Assembly: GCA_024345305.1 (NCBI GenBank)
Contig: BRON01000005.1
Location: forward strand, 496,001-560,000
Length of the DNA: 64,000 bases
From: Mrakia gelida
Taxonomy: Eukaryota > Basidiomycota > Tremellomycetes > Cystofilobasidiales > Mrakiaceae
Direction of reading: 5' to 3'
Shown here: positions 34,921-47,148 of the stretch, one piece after another
How the letters are laid out: the number at the start of each line of letters is the position of its first letter
Numbering within the stretch: the first letter of the stretch is position 1
The notes under the pieces: model-generated
The model's database searches: none
Seen by the model: only the letters and a program-made list of their open reading frames with translations
Told to the model about the DNA's origin: nothing
Translations under genes and position numbers: made by a program

Positions 34921-35707
34921 AGTCGCTCCGTCCCTCCCCTCTGCCTCGCCTCGTCTCTTCCTCCCCTCCCCCTTCCCCACCCACCCCCTCCCCTCCTCAA
35001 CACACGCTTGATGCGTAGTAATAGTAGAATAGTAGCGTCAACGGACTGAGTTCGCACGTTTTCCTTTCTTTCCCTGGGGTTGTCGATTTTTGCAATCTGC
35101 TGGATTCAGTTTTGTCGATTCACTTCTCCCTCCCCCCTCCCCCCCTCCCCTCCTCGATTTTGTTGGTCGACCCCCCTATCTCTGTCTGTGTTCTCGGCTT
35201 CTCGGTTCTTGTTCTGACTATTTATCTATCTCGATACACCACCTCATATGCTTTCATGATCACTTTCTTTAGTTTCGAACGAACGCGTCGTCGCTCGACC
35301 TTTGAGCTCTCGCTCCTGAGCTTCTCGGTCCTTTGGAAGGTTCATCAGAAAGCGTGGATGAGAGAAGAGAGATGCCGTGAATCGTAAGATTAGAATCTGG
35401 AACGAGAGTGGCGGAGATCGAAGGGAGGCAAGGAGAGTAAAACGGAGAGCGAACGTGAACGCTCTCCACTGACTCGTTCTTCGTTCTTCCTGCCCTTTCC
35501 GTACGCTGACTTCTTAGGCGGAAAGGGAGCAGCCAGCCGAGTGATCTGGATGTACGCTTTACAATCGCCTTCGCTGAGTCTTTCTGCTGCGAGAGAAAAA
35601 ACAGGTCATCTCCGAAAACAGCCCACGCGAGCTCGGCGAGAAGGAAGGCTCGCTTCGCCATCTTCCCTCTTTTCTTCTCGCCCTCAACCGCATTCATCGA
35701 CTTCAAG
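34921..35707. other. intergenic: WSC 3' UTR and amidohydrolase promoter
   Basis: CT-rich and T-rich sequence without a gene, except for a short stretch at 35505-35552 resembling the last exon of the D-2-hydroxyacid dehydrogenase (listed separately). The amidohydrolase leader near 35660-35707 is again pyrimidine-rich. Confidence 0.5.
35505..35552 (+). repeat. fragment similar to the dehydrogenase last exon
   Basis: GCTGACTTCTTAGGCGGAAA and the bases after it match the terminal exon of the minus-strand dehydrogenase gene (reverse complement of about 20870-20915) with roughly six differences in 46 bases, most of them transitions. Translated, it reads ADFLGGKGAASRVIW against ADFLDGKGAANRVI plus stop. 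The stop is lost and no acceptor AG precedes it, so it looks like a relic rather than a working exon. Confidence 0.55.
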
Positions 35708-38700
35708 ATGGATCTCCTCAGGGCTCGAAAGCCTTCTCCTACAGCCTACATCTCGCTCCCCATCGACGACGAAGAAACCTCGGACGAGAAGCACTTCGGG
35801 TCCAAGCGACAGCACCCATCCATCTTCAAGGTCGTCCTTCTTTCCTCCTTCCTTACTTTCGCCTCCTTCTCCCTCTTCCTTGCCACCTTCATCGGCCGAT
35901 CTTCTTGGCCATTCCCTTCCCCTGCCCCTCCTCTTCCCTCGCACATCGTCAAAGGTCTCGAGGCTTGCAAGGGTCACTCGTTCATCCCTGGTCCATCGAA
36001 GGACTTCGCCGATAGGACGAGCTCGGATCGTTTCGTCGCGGGGACCAAGAAGGTCGTGATCTTCAACGCTACTCTCTGGACTGGAAACGACGAAGGGAAC
36101 GAGGTGTTCAAGAACTCGACTCTCATCCTCGACGGAGGAATCATCAAGTATGTTGGCTCAGGAGAGGGAAAGACTTTCAACGAGCTCACCGTCGGAGGAG
36201 ACTTCGAGCTCATCGACGCTCAGGGACTTTGGGTCACCCCAGGAGTTGTGAGTTCGCCGAAGACTATTTATCTGAAGACGAGAGCTCGCGCTGACATGCA
36301 TCCTTTCTCCTCAGGTCGACCTTCACAGTCATGTTGGGTTCGTTCTCCTTTTTTCTCTCCGTCGTTCGATCTGCGTCGCTCCCATCCTTTTCCCTTGCTG
36401 ACCTTCGTCTTCTCGATCAGTGTCTACGGAGTCCCTTTCGCTCAGGGTGCTTCTGATGGCAACTCGTTCAAGGGAAACACCAACCCATACGTGAGCTCCT
36501 CTTTTTCATCGTCTGGGTCACGGAGTTGACTCGTCGAGGCTGATTCCGTCGATTCTCTCTTTCGCTTCGCAGCTTCGAGCTCTTGGTTAGTCAGGTCCGT
36601 CTCCACTGCTATAGACAACTCCATCTGACCTGGTGCTCCTCTCATTCAGATGGCTTCAACACCCACGACGCGTCCTTCAGATTGATCACCTCAGGAGGAA
36701 CGACGACGTCGCTCGTACTTCCTGTTTGTCCCTCACATTTCCGGCTTGTTCGCATCTGCGTCATCGAAACATCTAGCTGACGCTTCGATTGGGCTCTTTC
36801 TCTACAGGGATCAGCAGATGCGATCGGAGGTGAGCTCGTTCTCTTCGCGGAGTGATCAAGCAGCTCGACTACGCGTACTGACCCCTTCCCCTTCTTTCCT
36901 CCGCTTCTCAGGTCAAGGATTCCTCTTCAAGCTCAGGCCAACGGATGAGGCGACACCCTCTTCGATGCTTCTCGAGCCTCCCTTCATCGTTGCGCCGAAC
37001 GGAACTTGGATCAGGTTCGTTCTTCGATCGAGAAACTGTTGACCGTTAACGAGAGCTCACACCGCCTCTTGTATCTCCTTCTCTCCCACAGGACGAATCA
37101 CGCTCGGCACACCAAGGCGAGTCTTGCATTCGAGGTCTACCGTCGGTAGTGAAGTGATCCGATGACGAGCAGAGCCCCGAGCTGACCTTGCTTTCCTCGT
37201 CGCGTCGATTGGCGTTCGTCTTGCAGCACGCTTTCGGAGAGAACCCCTCTCGAGTTTGGGGTGGAACTAGGATGGACACTCAATGGGACTTCAGGTCCAT
37301 CTACGAGGAAGCTCGACTCGTCAAGGTCGCTCAAGATGAGTGGTGTTCGGCAGCTGAGGAGGGATCGATCGAGGGACTCGCGAAGTACCCTGCCAGCCCT
37401 CTGCGACTCGAGATCCTAGTCGAGACCTTGCGAGGACAGGTGTTGGTTAACGCTCACTGTGTGCGTACCGCTGGAGCTGCGTTCATCGTCCCTCGTTCTG
37501 GCCTCGAGCCTTCTTCGCTCCAAAAATGTCTGACCTTCCCTTCTCTTCGATCCCCCCCTCTTCCTTCTCCCTCGTCGTCCCCTCCTCAGTACGAAGCAAC
37601 CGACCTCGATGCTTTGGGAAGGCTCTCGAACGAATTCCAGTTCCACGTTGCTGCTGTCCATCACGCACACGAGGCTCATCTAGTTCCCTCTCGACTCAAG
37701 ACGTTCTTTGGAGGACCTCCAGGTAAATCTGCGACCTCGAGTCCTCGGACCTTTTTGGTGGACTGACTTCTAACCTCCTTTATTCCATCTTCCAGCTGCC
37801 GCGATCTTCGCTTGGTTCGGACGGTTCGTTGTCGCAACCCATCTTCGTCGCGTTCTCGAATGGATCTGACGTTTCTTTTCTCGTCTCTCTGAACAGATAC
37901 AAGCACGAGGCTTGGAGACACTCGGTCTTTGCTCCCAAGATCTTACATGACGCTGGAATCAAGGTCATCATGAAGGTGAGATCGCTGTTTTCCCTCACTC
38001 TCGCGACGCGTCCCTCCAGCTCCGAGACTGATCACCCTGCCTCGATCCACCCAGTCCGACGACGCTGGACGGTCTCGATACCTTACGGACGATGCAGTAT
38101 CTGCTCACTACTACGGATTGGAGGCCAACATCGCTCTGTGCGTCTTCCGTGCTCGATCTTTTCTGTCTCGACTTGGACTGAACGCGTCGCTTTTCAACTC
38201 GTAAACCGCAGATCCTCGGTCATCAGCACTCCTGCAGAGATCCTCGGAAAGGGACATCGAATCGGATACCTTAGGAAGGGGTATGATGCTGGTGAGCTTT
38301 CCTCTGCGCGCTGTTCCGTCGTCAGGACTTCTGCTCGCTTGCTCGCTGACTCGATTCTCTTCTTCTCACCTCTCATTTCTTTAACGTCACCCTCCTTTCC
38401 CTCGTCGCTTTCAGACGTCGTCATCTGGCAATCCCACCCCCTTCAGCTCGGAGCCACCCCTTCGCAGGTCTTCGTCGACGGAATTCCTCAGCTCTCGTCT
38501 CCTCACCTCGTTCCTCGTTCAGCTCTCGACCAGGAGATCCCTCCTTCCGCCGACTACCGCGAAGAGATACAGGAGGTCATCGACACTCATGGAGATCCCT
38601 CGTTCGAGCCCAAGAAGCGCGTCGACACTGTCGTTTTCACCAATGTCTCGTCGGTGATCCTTCGCGACGGAGGAAAGCTGAAGGAGCTCTTGGGAGGCGC

Positions 38701-40373
38701 TCGGTCAGCGTCCGAGAGGGAGAACGACGTCGTAGTTGTCTCCAACGGTGCCATCGTCTGCGTCGGGTCTTGTGTTCGTTCGTCAGGACAGCCCGTGGTG
38801 GATTTGAAGGGAGGCTCGATCCAACCTGGCTTGACAACTTTCGGGTGAGCTCCTCCCTTCCTGCTCTCGCGCGCGATCCCGTAAGCTGACCACTGTCCTT
38901 TACTCCCCTCAGAACGAGCCTCGGTCTTGCAGACATGTGAGTGGCAGCATGCAACGTCCAACCCATTCGTCGCTGATCGATCCTCGGTGATTCTTCTACT
39001 GCAGAGCTCAGGAGTCTTCCACCACCGATACTGGAGCCGACACTTCCGTCCCCGGAGCTCTCAGTACCGGAGCCATCATTCAAGCCAGTGATGGTCTCGC
39101 CTTCGCCGGAAAGGAAGTGGTGAGCCGCATCTCGTCGCACTTTTCGATTCCCCTTGACGCGTCGCTGATCCGGTTGTCGTTCTTCATTCAGCTCGTTTCT
39201 CTTCGAGCTGGAGTCACCAAGTCCATCACCATACCCACCCCGAACGATCTCTTCGTCAAGGGTCAGCTCTTCGACTCTCCTCTTCCGGTCTGACGCTCGA
39301 TCTGACCTTCTTTTTCTCGTCGATCCAAGGTTACAACACCTTCTTCTCCCTCGCCGCTCCTCACCGTCTCGCCCCCGGAGCTATCCTCGCCGAACGAGCT
39401 GGACTCACCCTGAATATTGGCCACACGGGAACCCCTGTCTCGCTTCAGATCGCTCTTCTTCGAGAGCTTCTCCAAGGGAAGGCGAACGGAACGAAGACGA
39501 CTCCTCTCGAGGACGCGTTCGCTTCGATCCTTGCTGGAGAGTCTCCCCTGGTCATCAACGTTGATTCAGCAGATCAGGTGAGTAGAGTGTCTCACTTCTC
39601 CTACAATATCGTTGCTGATTGTCTAGCTCTCTCAACCAGATCGCCACCATCCTCCAACTCAAGGCGGAAGTTGAGGCGAAACCCGACGCGTCCAAACTTC
39701 GAATCGTCTTGACCGGAGCCGCTGAAGGACACCTCCTCGTTCACGAAATCGCTGCTGCCAACGTCGGAGTCATCGTCTTCCCTAGGTCCAACCCTAACTC
39801 GTGGGATCAGCGTCGAGTGTGAGCTTTGTCTCGCTGTCTCGCCTCCGAACTCCCCTCGCTGACTTTCATTCGAAACGTTCACCAGTCTCCCTGGAGTTCC
39901 TCTCAGTGAAGACTCGACCTTCTCGGCTCTCTACAAAGCTGGTGTGGCGAGTGTTCATCTTCCTCTTCCCTCGAAGCGATGATCCAAGCTGACAACCTCC
40001 ATCATTCTTCGCACAACAGACCGTCGCGATCGGAGGACCTCAAGGAGAATCCGCCGACGTCTCGACGACGCGATGGAAGCTCGCTTTCGTGAGTTCTCTT
40101 CGAACACCTCGCGCTTTCAAGTCCCTATTGATCGCATGCTTCTCCGATCGTTTCAACCAGCTCCTCTCCGACTCCAAAAACTCTTTCACAACCCTCGACG
40201 TCCTCGCCTTCGCCACCACCAACCTCGAACAACTCCTCGGCCTCACCGTCCCCAACGAAGGCAAGCAGGACTGGATCGCCGTCGAACACGGAAGCATCTT
40301 GGGTGTTGGACGCTCGAAGGTCGTCGCTGTTGGAACTGGGGATGGAGAGAAGGGGGAGGTGCTGCTTTTCTAG
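35708..40373 (+). CDS. Membrane-anchored amidohydrolase-family protein
   Basis: A many-exon gene (roughly 950 residues) starting MDLLRARKPSPTAYISLPIDDEE. A hydrophobic helix at about residues 42-62 (VVLLSSFLTFASFSLFLATF) predicts a type II membrane anchor. The enzyme part begins KKVVIFNATLWTGN ... LILDGGIIKYVG and GLWVTPGVVDLHSHVG, whose HxH is the first metal-binding motif. Later come FHVAAVHHAHEAHLV and VIMKSDDAG, plausible further metal ligands, then GYDADVVIWQSHPLQLGATP, typical of the imidazolonepropionase/dihydroorotase-like superfamily. A second, degenerate module (VVVVSNGAIVCVG ... GGSIQPGLTTFGTSLGLADI) keeps the beta-sandwich pattern but lacks HxH. It ends GDGEKGEVLLF. Known: such metal-dependent hydrolases cleave C-N or related bonds. 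The substrate is unknown; the anchor suggests action in the secretory pathway or at the cell surface. Confidence 0.85.
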
Positions 40374-40902
40374 ACGAGGCGGAGACGACGCGTCGCGTTG
40401 TGTCGAACGCTCTCTCTCTCGCCGGCTTTCCTTATTTTCGCTCTTTGTTTATCGGATTCGGTGGAATAGAACGAGCAACCGATTAACATCGAGCAAAGAG
40501 AGAGAGAGAACGAAGAAGATGAGACAACGCGAGAAGCGGACTATGGAGAAGCAAGGTAGTGGGATCGGAAACAGAAAACAAGCGCGTGGCGAGAGAGGGG
40601 AAGCACGAAAGAGAAGAAAAGACCAAGGTATGAGAGTGAAAGATGAACGAAGAAACGAGGAAAGAGAAACCGGAAATATAAAGTAACAAAAAAAAAAGCA
40701 CGACGAGAGTAGAAGGGACGAGGGGTGGGTGAGCGAGAAAAGCAGCAAGTGTACAGATGATAGACTATGGTAGAGCGAGAGAGCTGAGATGAACGTCCAA
40801 GCAGAGCGTGAGAGGGAAAGGAAACGAAAGAAAGCAGCACCGAAAAGGAAAGAGGAAGGGCGAAAGAAACTAAAGAAAACGAGACCAGACGCGGCGGTCG
40901 CC
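40374..40902. other. convergent 3' intergenic region
   Basis: Purine-rich on the plus strand (GAGAGAAAGG-type sequence), lying between the stop of the amidohydrolase (40373) and the stop of the minus-strand DEP1-like gene (40903). It should contain both 3' UTRs. No gene is seen. Confidence 0.6.
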
Positions 40903-43900
40903 TCACACCTTCTCCCTCGGCGGCTCAACCGCCTTGCCCGCTCCCGCACCTCCCAGCCCACCCTCCGAATGGAACGAGAACCCACCCAGCGCGTGGTGAG
41001 CCTCCTTCTGCCTGTCGTGCATCTGGAACGGCGTCATCGCAGGCATTGGAGGGGGTTGAAGGACCGATGGGCTGAGCGCTTGATGCTGAGGAGCAGCTGC
41101 TCCTGCTCCTGCTGAGGTCGACGACGACGCGAGCGAGGTGGTCGTTATCGGCGTGGGGATGGAGGGGATGACGGGTTTCCGAGGAGGAGCGGGAGCGGGG
41201 ATGAAGGGAGGGATCCTGTAGGCCGGTGCTGGAGGAGGGGGAGGAGGGACGTGGAGGGGAAGAGCCATCTTTTTCTCGACGGGAGGGGGAGGAGGAGGTC
41301 GGAAGACGGGGAGGGAGAAGGGTTCCTTGGGCTTGGGGTGGACGGCTGGGAGCGCAGGGACGTAGGGTTTGGGAGGAGCGACGACGGGGTAGACGGCGGG
41401 GAGAGCGTAGGTGGGAGGAGGAGGAGCGGTGACTACCACTGGACTCTCTGTTCTCCGACGTTTCGTGGTCGACGACGACGAGGGATCCGCTCCGAACGCT
41501 GCCTCGAACGGCGAGAAGGGTTGAGCTGCTGAAGAGACCGAGGCTGGAGCGCTCGCCTGGCCTGATGCTGATCCGTTCGTCGTTCCGCTCAACGTCCTCC
41601 CCATCGGTCTCGACTGGGGAGCGATCATGGCGCTCTGAGCTCGGTAGTGCTGCTGCTGCTGAGCTGGCGGACGACCGAAGGGATCCGAGAAGAGCTGTTG
41701 CTGCTGCTGCTGCTGATGTTGCGGGAGAGCTTGAGGATGGTAGGAAGCTTCCTCGTAGCCGGCGGGGAGGGCTGGCGAGCGAGGTTGGTACGGGTAGGGA
41801 TGAGCTTGCTGCTGCTGCTGGTGCTGAGGTAGAGGTTGTTGGGGAGGAGGCTGGCCGTAGAGATGAGCCTGAGGGTGCATGGGGATCTGCTGGTGCTGGA
41901 GATGAAGCTGCTGCTGCTGCTGCTGTTGCTGGAGGTGCTGTTGCTGTTGCTGCTGCTGCAGATGGTGATGATGATGATGAACCGCGATTGACGATCCAGA
42001 AGCCATCATCCCTGGAGGAGGTTGGTCGAAAGGACGGAAAGCTTGAGGCTGAGCTGAGCGGCCGAGCTGAAGGAGAAAGACGGAAGGTCAGCGAGCTCGT
42101 TCGAGAGAAGAGGGATGATACGGAAACGCGACTCACTCCGAGCAGCTCGAGATCGTTCTCTCGTCCAGTCTCCTCCAACCCCATCAACCCAGGTCTAGGT
42201 CCCCACACCTCCCTCTCCTCCCTCAGACGCGTCCGTTCCTCCGGTTTCGTAAGGAACGATCCAGGAAGGAGATCATCCATGTCGGGTTCTCGGTTTCCTC
42301 GATCTCGACGTCGACTCGAAGGAGCGCTGGGATGAGGGATGGGGATGGGTCGTTTGGCTGCAAGGAGAAGATAAGATCGTCGAAAGGTTAGCTCACCTCG
42401 CCTAACGTCCCCTCGTCTTCAGAAGAAAGAAAGAACGAAAGGACATAGGACTCACGACGACCACCCTCAACAGCTCTCTTCTCCCTATCGACCCTCCTCC
42501 TCTTCCTCATCACATCCGCCATCATATCCCTCTGAAGCTCCTCTCGTCCATTCCTCCACCACTCCCACACAGCACTAACGTCTGCGACTCTGACGTTCTC
42601 GAACTCGGCTTCGGTCTGAGCGATCCGTTTGGTAGCGACGTTGAGCTCGCGTTCGCGGAGGGAGCCAAGGCGGGTTTGGAGATTCTGGAGGACGGGGTGG
42701 GAACCTGTAGGGACGAGCGAGGAGAGGTCAGCTCGACGGAAGAGAGAGATGGGAAGGGCAAGGAGAGGGTAGGTAGTGGGACAGACCATCAAGCAAAGAC
42801 TCCTCCTCTCTCAGACACTCCTCCATCCGCTCGATGTGCAGTCGATCCCTCAGCCTCGCGAAGGTGATCTCGATCTTCGTGAGCGCTTCCATGGCGTCTT
42901 GACGATGTTGGAGAGCGAAGGGTATCGAGGCAGATTGCTCTGTGGATTCAAAGACAGCGCGAGTAAGGATGAGCCCTAGCTCAAGCTCGCATCGAAGGGA
43001 GAGATGGGAAAGACGAGACGAACCTTCCGTGTCCTCCTCGGCGACAGCCTCAGCTTCCTCGACCTCCTCACCCTCAGCAGGCACTACGACACCCTCCTCC
43101 GGAGCCACCTCTTCCTCCTCCTCTCCCTCCTCGAACTTCTCTCCATCGGTGATAGGACCAGCTTCAGGCTCCTCCTCGTCCTCGTCCTCCTCTCCGCCGG
43201 TGGTGGTTGTGACCTTCCCTCCTTCTCCCTCCTCCTCCTCCTCCTCATGCTCCTGCCCACCCGACTCTTCCTCCTCCTCCTCATGCTGAGGCTCAGCCTC
43301 TACCGGCTCGTGCATCGTCTCGTCCTCGTCCTCCTCGTCGGCAGTGGTAGTGGCTCCTCCCTTGGTCGAGCCGTCGAGGACCATCCTCCGCTTTCCTTCC
43401 GGACTCGACACCACCGTCGTCGACGCCGTCGAAGCCGAGGCTACCACTCCAGCTGGAGGTCCCTGTTGCGAGGTAGCCGAGAGAGCTCTCTTCCTTCCTC
43501 CTCCTCCATTCTTGGACGAGCCTCCACTGGCGACGGTAGGCGTGGTGTTCGACGACAAGTGAGCTTTGGCGTTCGAGGTGGGTGTCCTCGTCGTCGAAGG
43601 CGAGTTGGAGCCTTTGGGGTTGTTTCTCGATGGTTTGGAGGTAGGTTGGATAGTCTGGGAGTCTGATCCATCTTCCGAGGCGGAGGAGTTGTTGTTGGAA
43701 GGAACGGAAGGACGACTTCGACGAGCGTAGGGAGGTCGACCGTTTCCGTTCACCGCCGAAGGAGGAGCTGCTGCTGGAGGTGGGCGTCGTGAGGAGGAGG
43801 CTGACGAGCTGGATGGGGAGGTGGTGGTAGTGAGTCCGTTGGGTTTGGGAGAGGGTCCTTTGGTTGGTTTGGAGGAGGAGGAGGAAGCTTTGGAGGAGGA

Positions 43901-44914
43901 AGAGGTGGATGATTCGACGACGCCGTTGGGACGACGTCGAGCTGAAGGAGGAGGAGCGTCCTTTCCGTTAGGCGTTGAGTCCTCGACGGCGACAGCTTTG
44001 CCCTTCTTGTTGTTGTTTGTGGTAGAAGGAGGAGGTGGTGGTGGTGGTAGATCTTCCTCGTCGTCTGCTTCTTCCTCCTCTTCCTCGTCTTGACGGTCGT
44101 CGTCCTCATCCTCGTCTGGCGTGAGATCGCTGTCTCCTTCCTCCTCCCCGTCATTCCACATCCCCGAGACCCTGACAGCGTTCTTCTTGGAGGACGATGT
44201 CCCACTCCCTGAAGCGACAGGAGGAGCCTCTTCCTCTACATGCTCCTCCTCCTCCTCTTCTTCCTCGTCCTCTTCTTGTACTGGAGGTTGAGGTTGAGGC
44301 GGCTGTTGTCTCCTCCTAGCGTCCTTGGGGAAGGGTCTTATCCGACTCGTCGTAGCTGACACTTGAGGCTCCGATGCTGAAGGAGGAGGACTCGATCTCG
44401 GAGATGCTGGTAGGGGTTCCGTCGTTGAGGTAGGTGAGGAGGAGGGTGAGGAATCTGCTGGTGGCGAGAGGGCGGAGGAGAGAGATCTCGGCGCAGGAGG
44501 GAGGTACGCCGATGCTGGCGGTTCAGACTTTGTAGGATCATCCTCCTCGTTCGGGTTCGGAAGCCGAGAGAGAGCTGAGGAGGAGGACGAGGCGTAGGAG
44601 GTTAAGTTGGTTGAGGTTGTAGGAGGAGCGAAGGGGTTGGGTCCTTTGACGGAAGGGAGGGGAGGAGGAGGAGGAGGAAGGGAGGAAGGTTGTCCGCTCG
44701 AAGGAGAAGTTGGGTCCTGTAGAGAAGTTTGCACCCCATCCATGGATTCCTCCCCGTTCCCAGCGTCCTCGTCGTCTGAGCCATCCAACGAAGAGAGATC
44801 CGAGGACGTAGAGGGAGGTTTGACCGAGACCGTGAGCGAGGGAGAAGCCTGCTTGGAGCTGCTCGACATGACGAACGAGGGAAGGCGAGGGACAAGAGGG
44901 CGAGAGTTGCCCAC
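40903..44914 (-). CDS. DEP1: Dep1/Sds3-family histone deacetylase complex subunit
   Basis: Four exons (44914-42787, 42704-42456, 42357-42137, 42066-40903) join in frame to 1,253 residues. The first 600 are Ser/Pro-rich and then very acidic (long Glu/Asp runs). The diagnostic Sds3-like domain is at about residues 670-790: IPFALQHRQDAMEALTKIEI, FARLRDRLHIERMEECLREE, then GSHPVLQNLQTRLGSLRERE, AQTEAEFENVRVADVSAVWE and a basic RKRRRVDREKR. The last 390 residues are poly-His, poly-Gln and poly-Pro. Known: Dep1 and Sds3 are structural subunits of the large Rpd3 (Rpd3L) deacetylase complex in the nucleus; BRMS1 is the animal relative. The start may be Met 44869 instead. A splice acceptor just upstream (near 44948) points to a 5' UTR intron. 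Calling it Dep1 rather than Sds3 rests on the acidic N-terminus and size. Confidence 0.8.
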
Positions 44915-45264
44915 TGAGTGGATGGGGGAGGGAGGAGGGAGGTAACCTGCGATAGGAAAGATGAAAGGGAGAGAGAAGAGGAGGAGGAGGAGAGGGGGAA
45001 AGGTTTTTGAGTGCTAAGGAGGGCTTCCACAAGGTTGGAGGGGAGAAAGGGGAGGGGAGGGCGAGGCGAAGGTCGCGAAGGCTCGCGGAGAATCAACCAG
45101 CTCGTTGTCAGGCAGATCAGAGTAAGTTTTGATTCAAAGCGCAACATGTGTATAGAGGTCAAGACAAACCCGAGCCTTAACTAGACTACGAAAAAAGTGT
45201 AAACAAAAACAAGGGAGAGACAGAAACGAGCACCCAAGAACAAATCAAAAGTCAACCTTCGAGC
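44915..45264. other. intergenic: DEP1-like 5' UTR intron and Apq12-like 3' flank
   Basis: Reading the minus strand, a splice acceptor (CCTATCGCAG) near 44948 suggests that a leader intron of the DEP1-like gene lies here. The remainder holds the promoter and, beyond it, the Apq12-like stop at 45265. No separate gene is supported. Confidence 0.45.
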
Positions 45265-46294
45265 TCACCTCCCTCGCGTCCTTCCCTGCCCGTCCTTCTT
45301 CTCCCCGTCGCCGTTGAAAGCCTCCCAGCCCATCTCCGCCATCTTCTTCAGCTTGGAAGCCGTCTCCCCACCGGCAGCTTCCACCACTTTATCCATGAAC
45401 CCCTTGACCGCATCCTCGTTCGACCCCCCGTCCGCTCCTCCTCCAGCCCTCTTCGGCGTCTCCCCAAACACCTCCTCGAACAATCCCTTCGAGTCCACCT
45501 TCCCTCCCTTCCCCTTCTTGCTCCTCGTGTTGGCCGAGGGGGATCCACTCTTGCCTTCGCTCTTGGGAAGGAACGAGTCCCAAACGTTCGAGTTCGACTT
45601 CTTCTTCTTGTTGGTCCGTTTCGACGATCCTGCTGTTGCTGTATCCGACTCGGGAGAGAAGTACTTGTACGCCCACGCTCCAAGGTTCTTGACGGCTTCG
45701 GTGTTGTCTGCTCCGAGGTACCAAGCTGCGAGGGTTCCGAGGGAGGAGAGACCTCCTAGGGAGGCTGCTGAGGAGGCGAGGGAGGAGGCCGTCGAGAAGG
45801 TTGAACGAAGAGCGGTGGTGTCTCCTTGGTAGAGCGAGTAGAGGAGGGTTCCGAAGAGAGCGAGACCTCCGTACTTGGCGAAGAAGATGAAGGATCTATC
45901 GAGAAGGAAAGGAGGGATGGGTCAGTGAGATGGCTGGAGGAAGAGAAGGGGCGAGGAGGAAGGGAGGGAGGAGGGATGTTGAGCTCTCTCACCTCCAAGC
46001 TACCCTCGCGGCTCGCATCACGCTGAGGAACCCAAAGTAGAGAGCGACCAAACTCATGAGGAGAGGCATCTGGTCGAGAAGGAACCGAGGTGCATAGCCT
46101 GAGAGGGTCGAGTCCGCTTGAGTCGCGAACGAATCGAGGTGGGATCGAGCGAAGTTGAGGACGGGAGCTGGCAGGAAAGGACCCAGGACTGGGTTGGGTC
46201 GTAGAAGGTCGAGATGAGGTCAGTTCTCAGTTTTGAGCGTTGGCAGGGGAGGGAGAAGGGACTGACCGCTGGTCACCATCGTTGAGAAGTCCAT
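45265..46294 (-). CDS. Apq12-like nuclear envelope/ER membrane protein
   Basis: Three exons (46294-46267, 46188-45993, 45895-45265) join in phase to 284 residues. Near residues 38-85 are two closely spaced hydrophobic helices (MPLLMSLVALYFGFLSVMRA and FIFFAKYGGLALFGTLLYSL) joined by a short basic turn (ARVAWR). This is the hairpin arrangement of Apq12, preceded by an amphipathic stretch. A third, weaker apolar, Ala/Ser-rich segment follows. The C-terminus is Lys/Ser/Gly-rich and soluble, with VDSKGLFEEVFGETPKRAG and a final charged tail. Known: Apq12 works with Brl1 and Brr6 in nuclear envelope lipid homeostasis and nuclear pore assembly. The assignment rests on topology and size rather than a signature motif, so another small ER hairpin protein is possible. 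Confidence 0.55.
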
Positions 46295-47148
46295 AGGGAA
46301 GAGATGGGGTCGTGGTTGAAGGTGAAAACGAGGGAGGGGGGAGCTCGAAAGAGCTCCAGCGGTTTCCCTCCTCGCCCTCGTCATCGAGCCTGCTTTTGCG
46401 TCCGACTCTGCCTCCGCGAAGACAGGCGGATGGGATTTAGGAAAGCATGAAACCGAATGAAGCGACCTGAGAGGCGATTCTGGAGTAGTTGAGAGAAGGA
46501 AAGGAGGGCACGTTGTGGCTTCTTCGAAGGAAGGAGACGACGCGTCGGCTCGTCGCGAGACAGCTGTTGTTTTGATTTCGAGGTTGGTCGAGTTCAGTCT
46601 CAGCGCAATCAGCCAGATACTGTTAGACCTGTCAACCAGGAGCGCGATGATTTGAGCGAGTCGTTGGGACGCAAGGGCTTCGGTTTCTCCGGAGTCGTCC
46701 GACCAAACGCGACGCGGATTCGACTCAAGCCTACCTACGAGTCTGCTATACCCCTGACAGAGCTCTCCAAGCGTGCATGGTACGCTGTAGCAAAGTTCGA
46801 GGATCTCTCGACTTGTTTCCTCCTCTTCGTCTCAAAGAGGAAAGGTTTGATTCAGCCCTCCGAAGCCGCGCAGTGGAAAAACGGCCCTCCCTCCCTTTCG
46901 CCCGAAACCCTTTTTCCAAGAGAATTTGACACGTCCTCAGAAGAAATTCTTCTCTTCTCCTTCCTGCTTTGCTACAGTCCACCCTTTTCTCAAAAATGGA
47001 GGAGACCTCTGCGCGTCGTCCCATTTAGAACCTCGCCTCTCCCTCTTCCCTCTTTCGACCTTCAACCATCACCTCCTCCTTCCTCCCTTCCTTCCCTCTT
47101 CCATCCATCCTTTCAACCCACTCGAACCCAAAAGCTCTTTAGCTCAAC
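46295..47148. other. divergent promoter region
   Basis: Lies between two genes transcribed away from each other (minus strand from 46294, plus strand from 47149). It contains an ACGCGT site near 46540 and ends in a CT-rich leader from about 47030. The open frames here lack family features and splice support. Confidence 0.55.
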
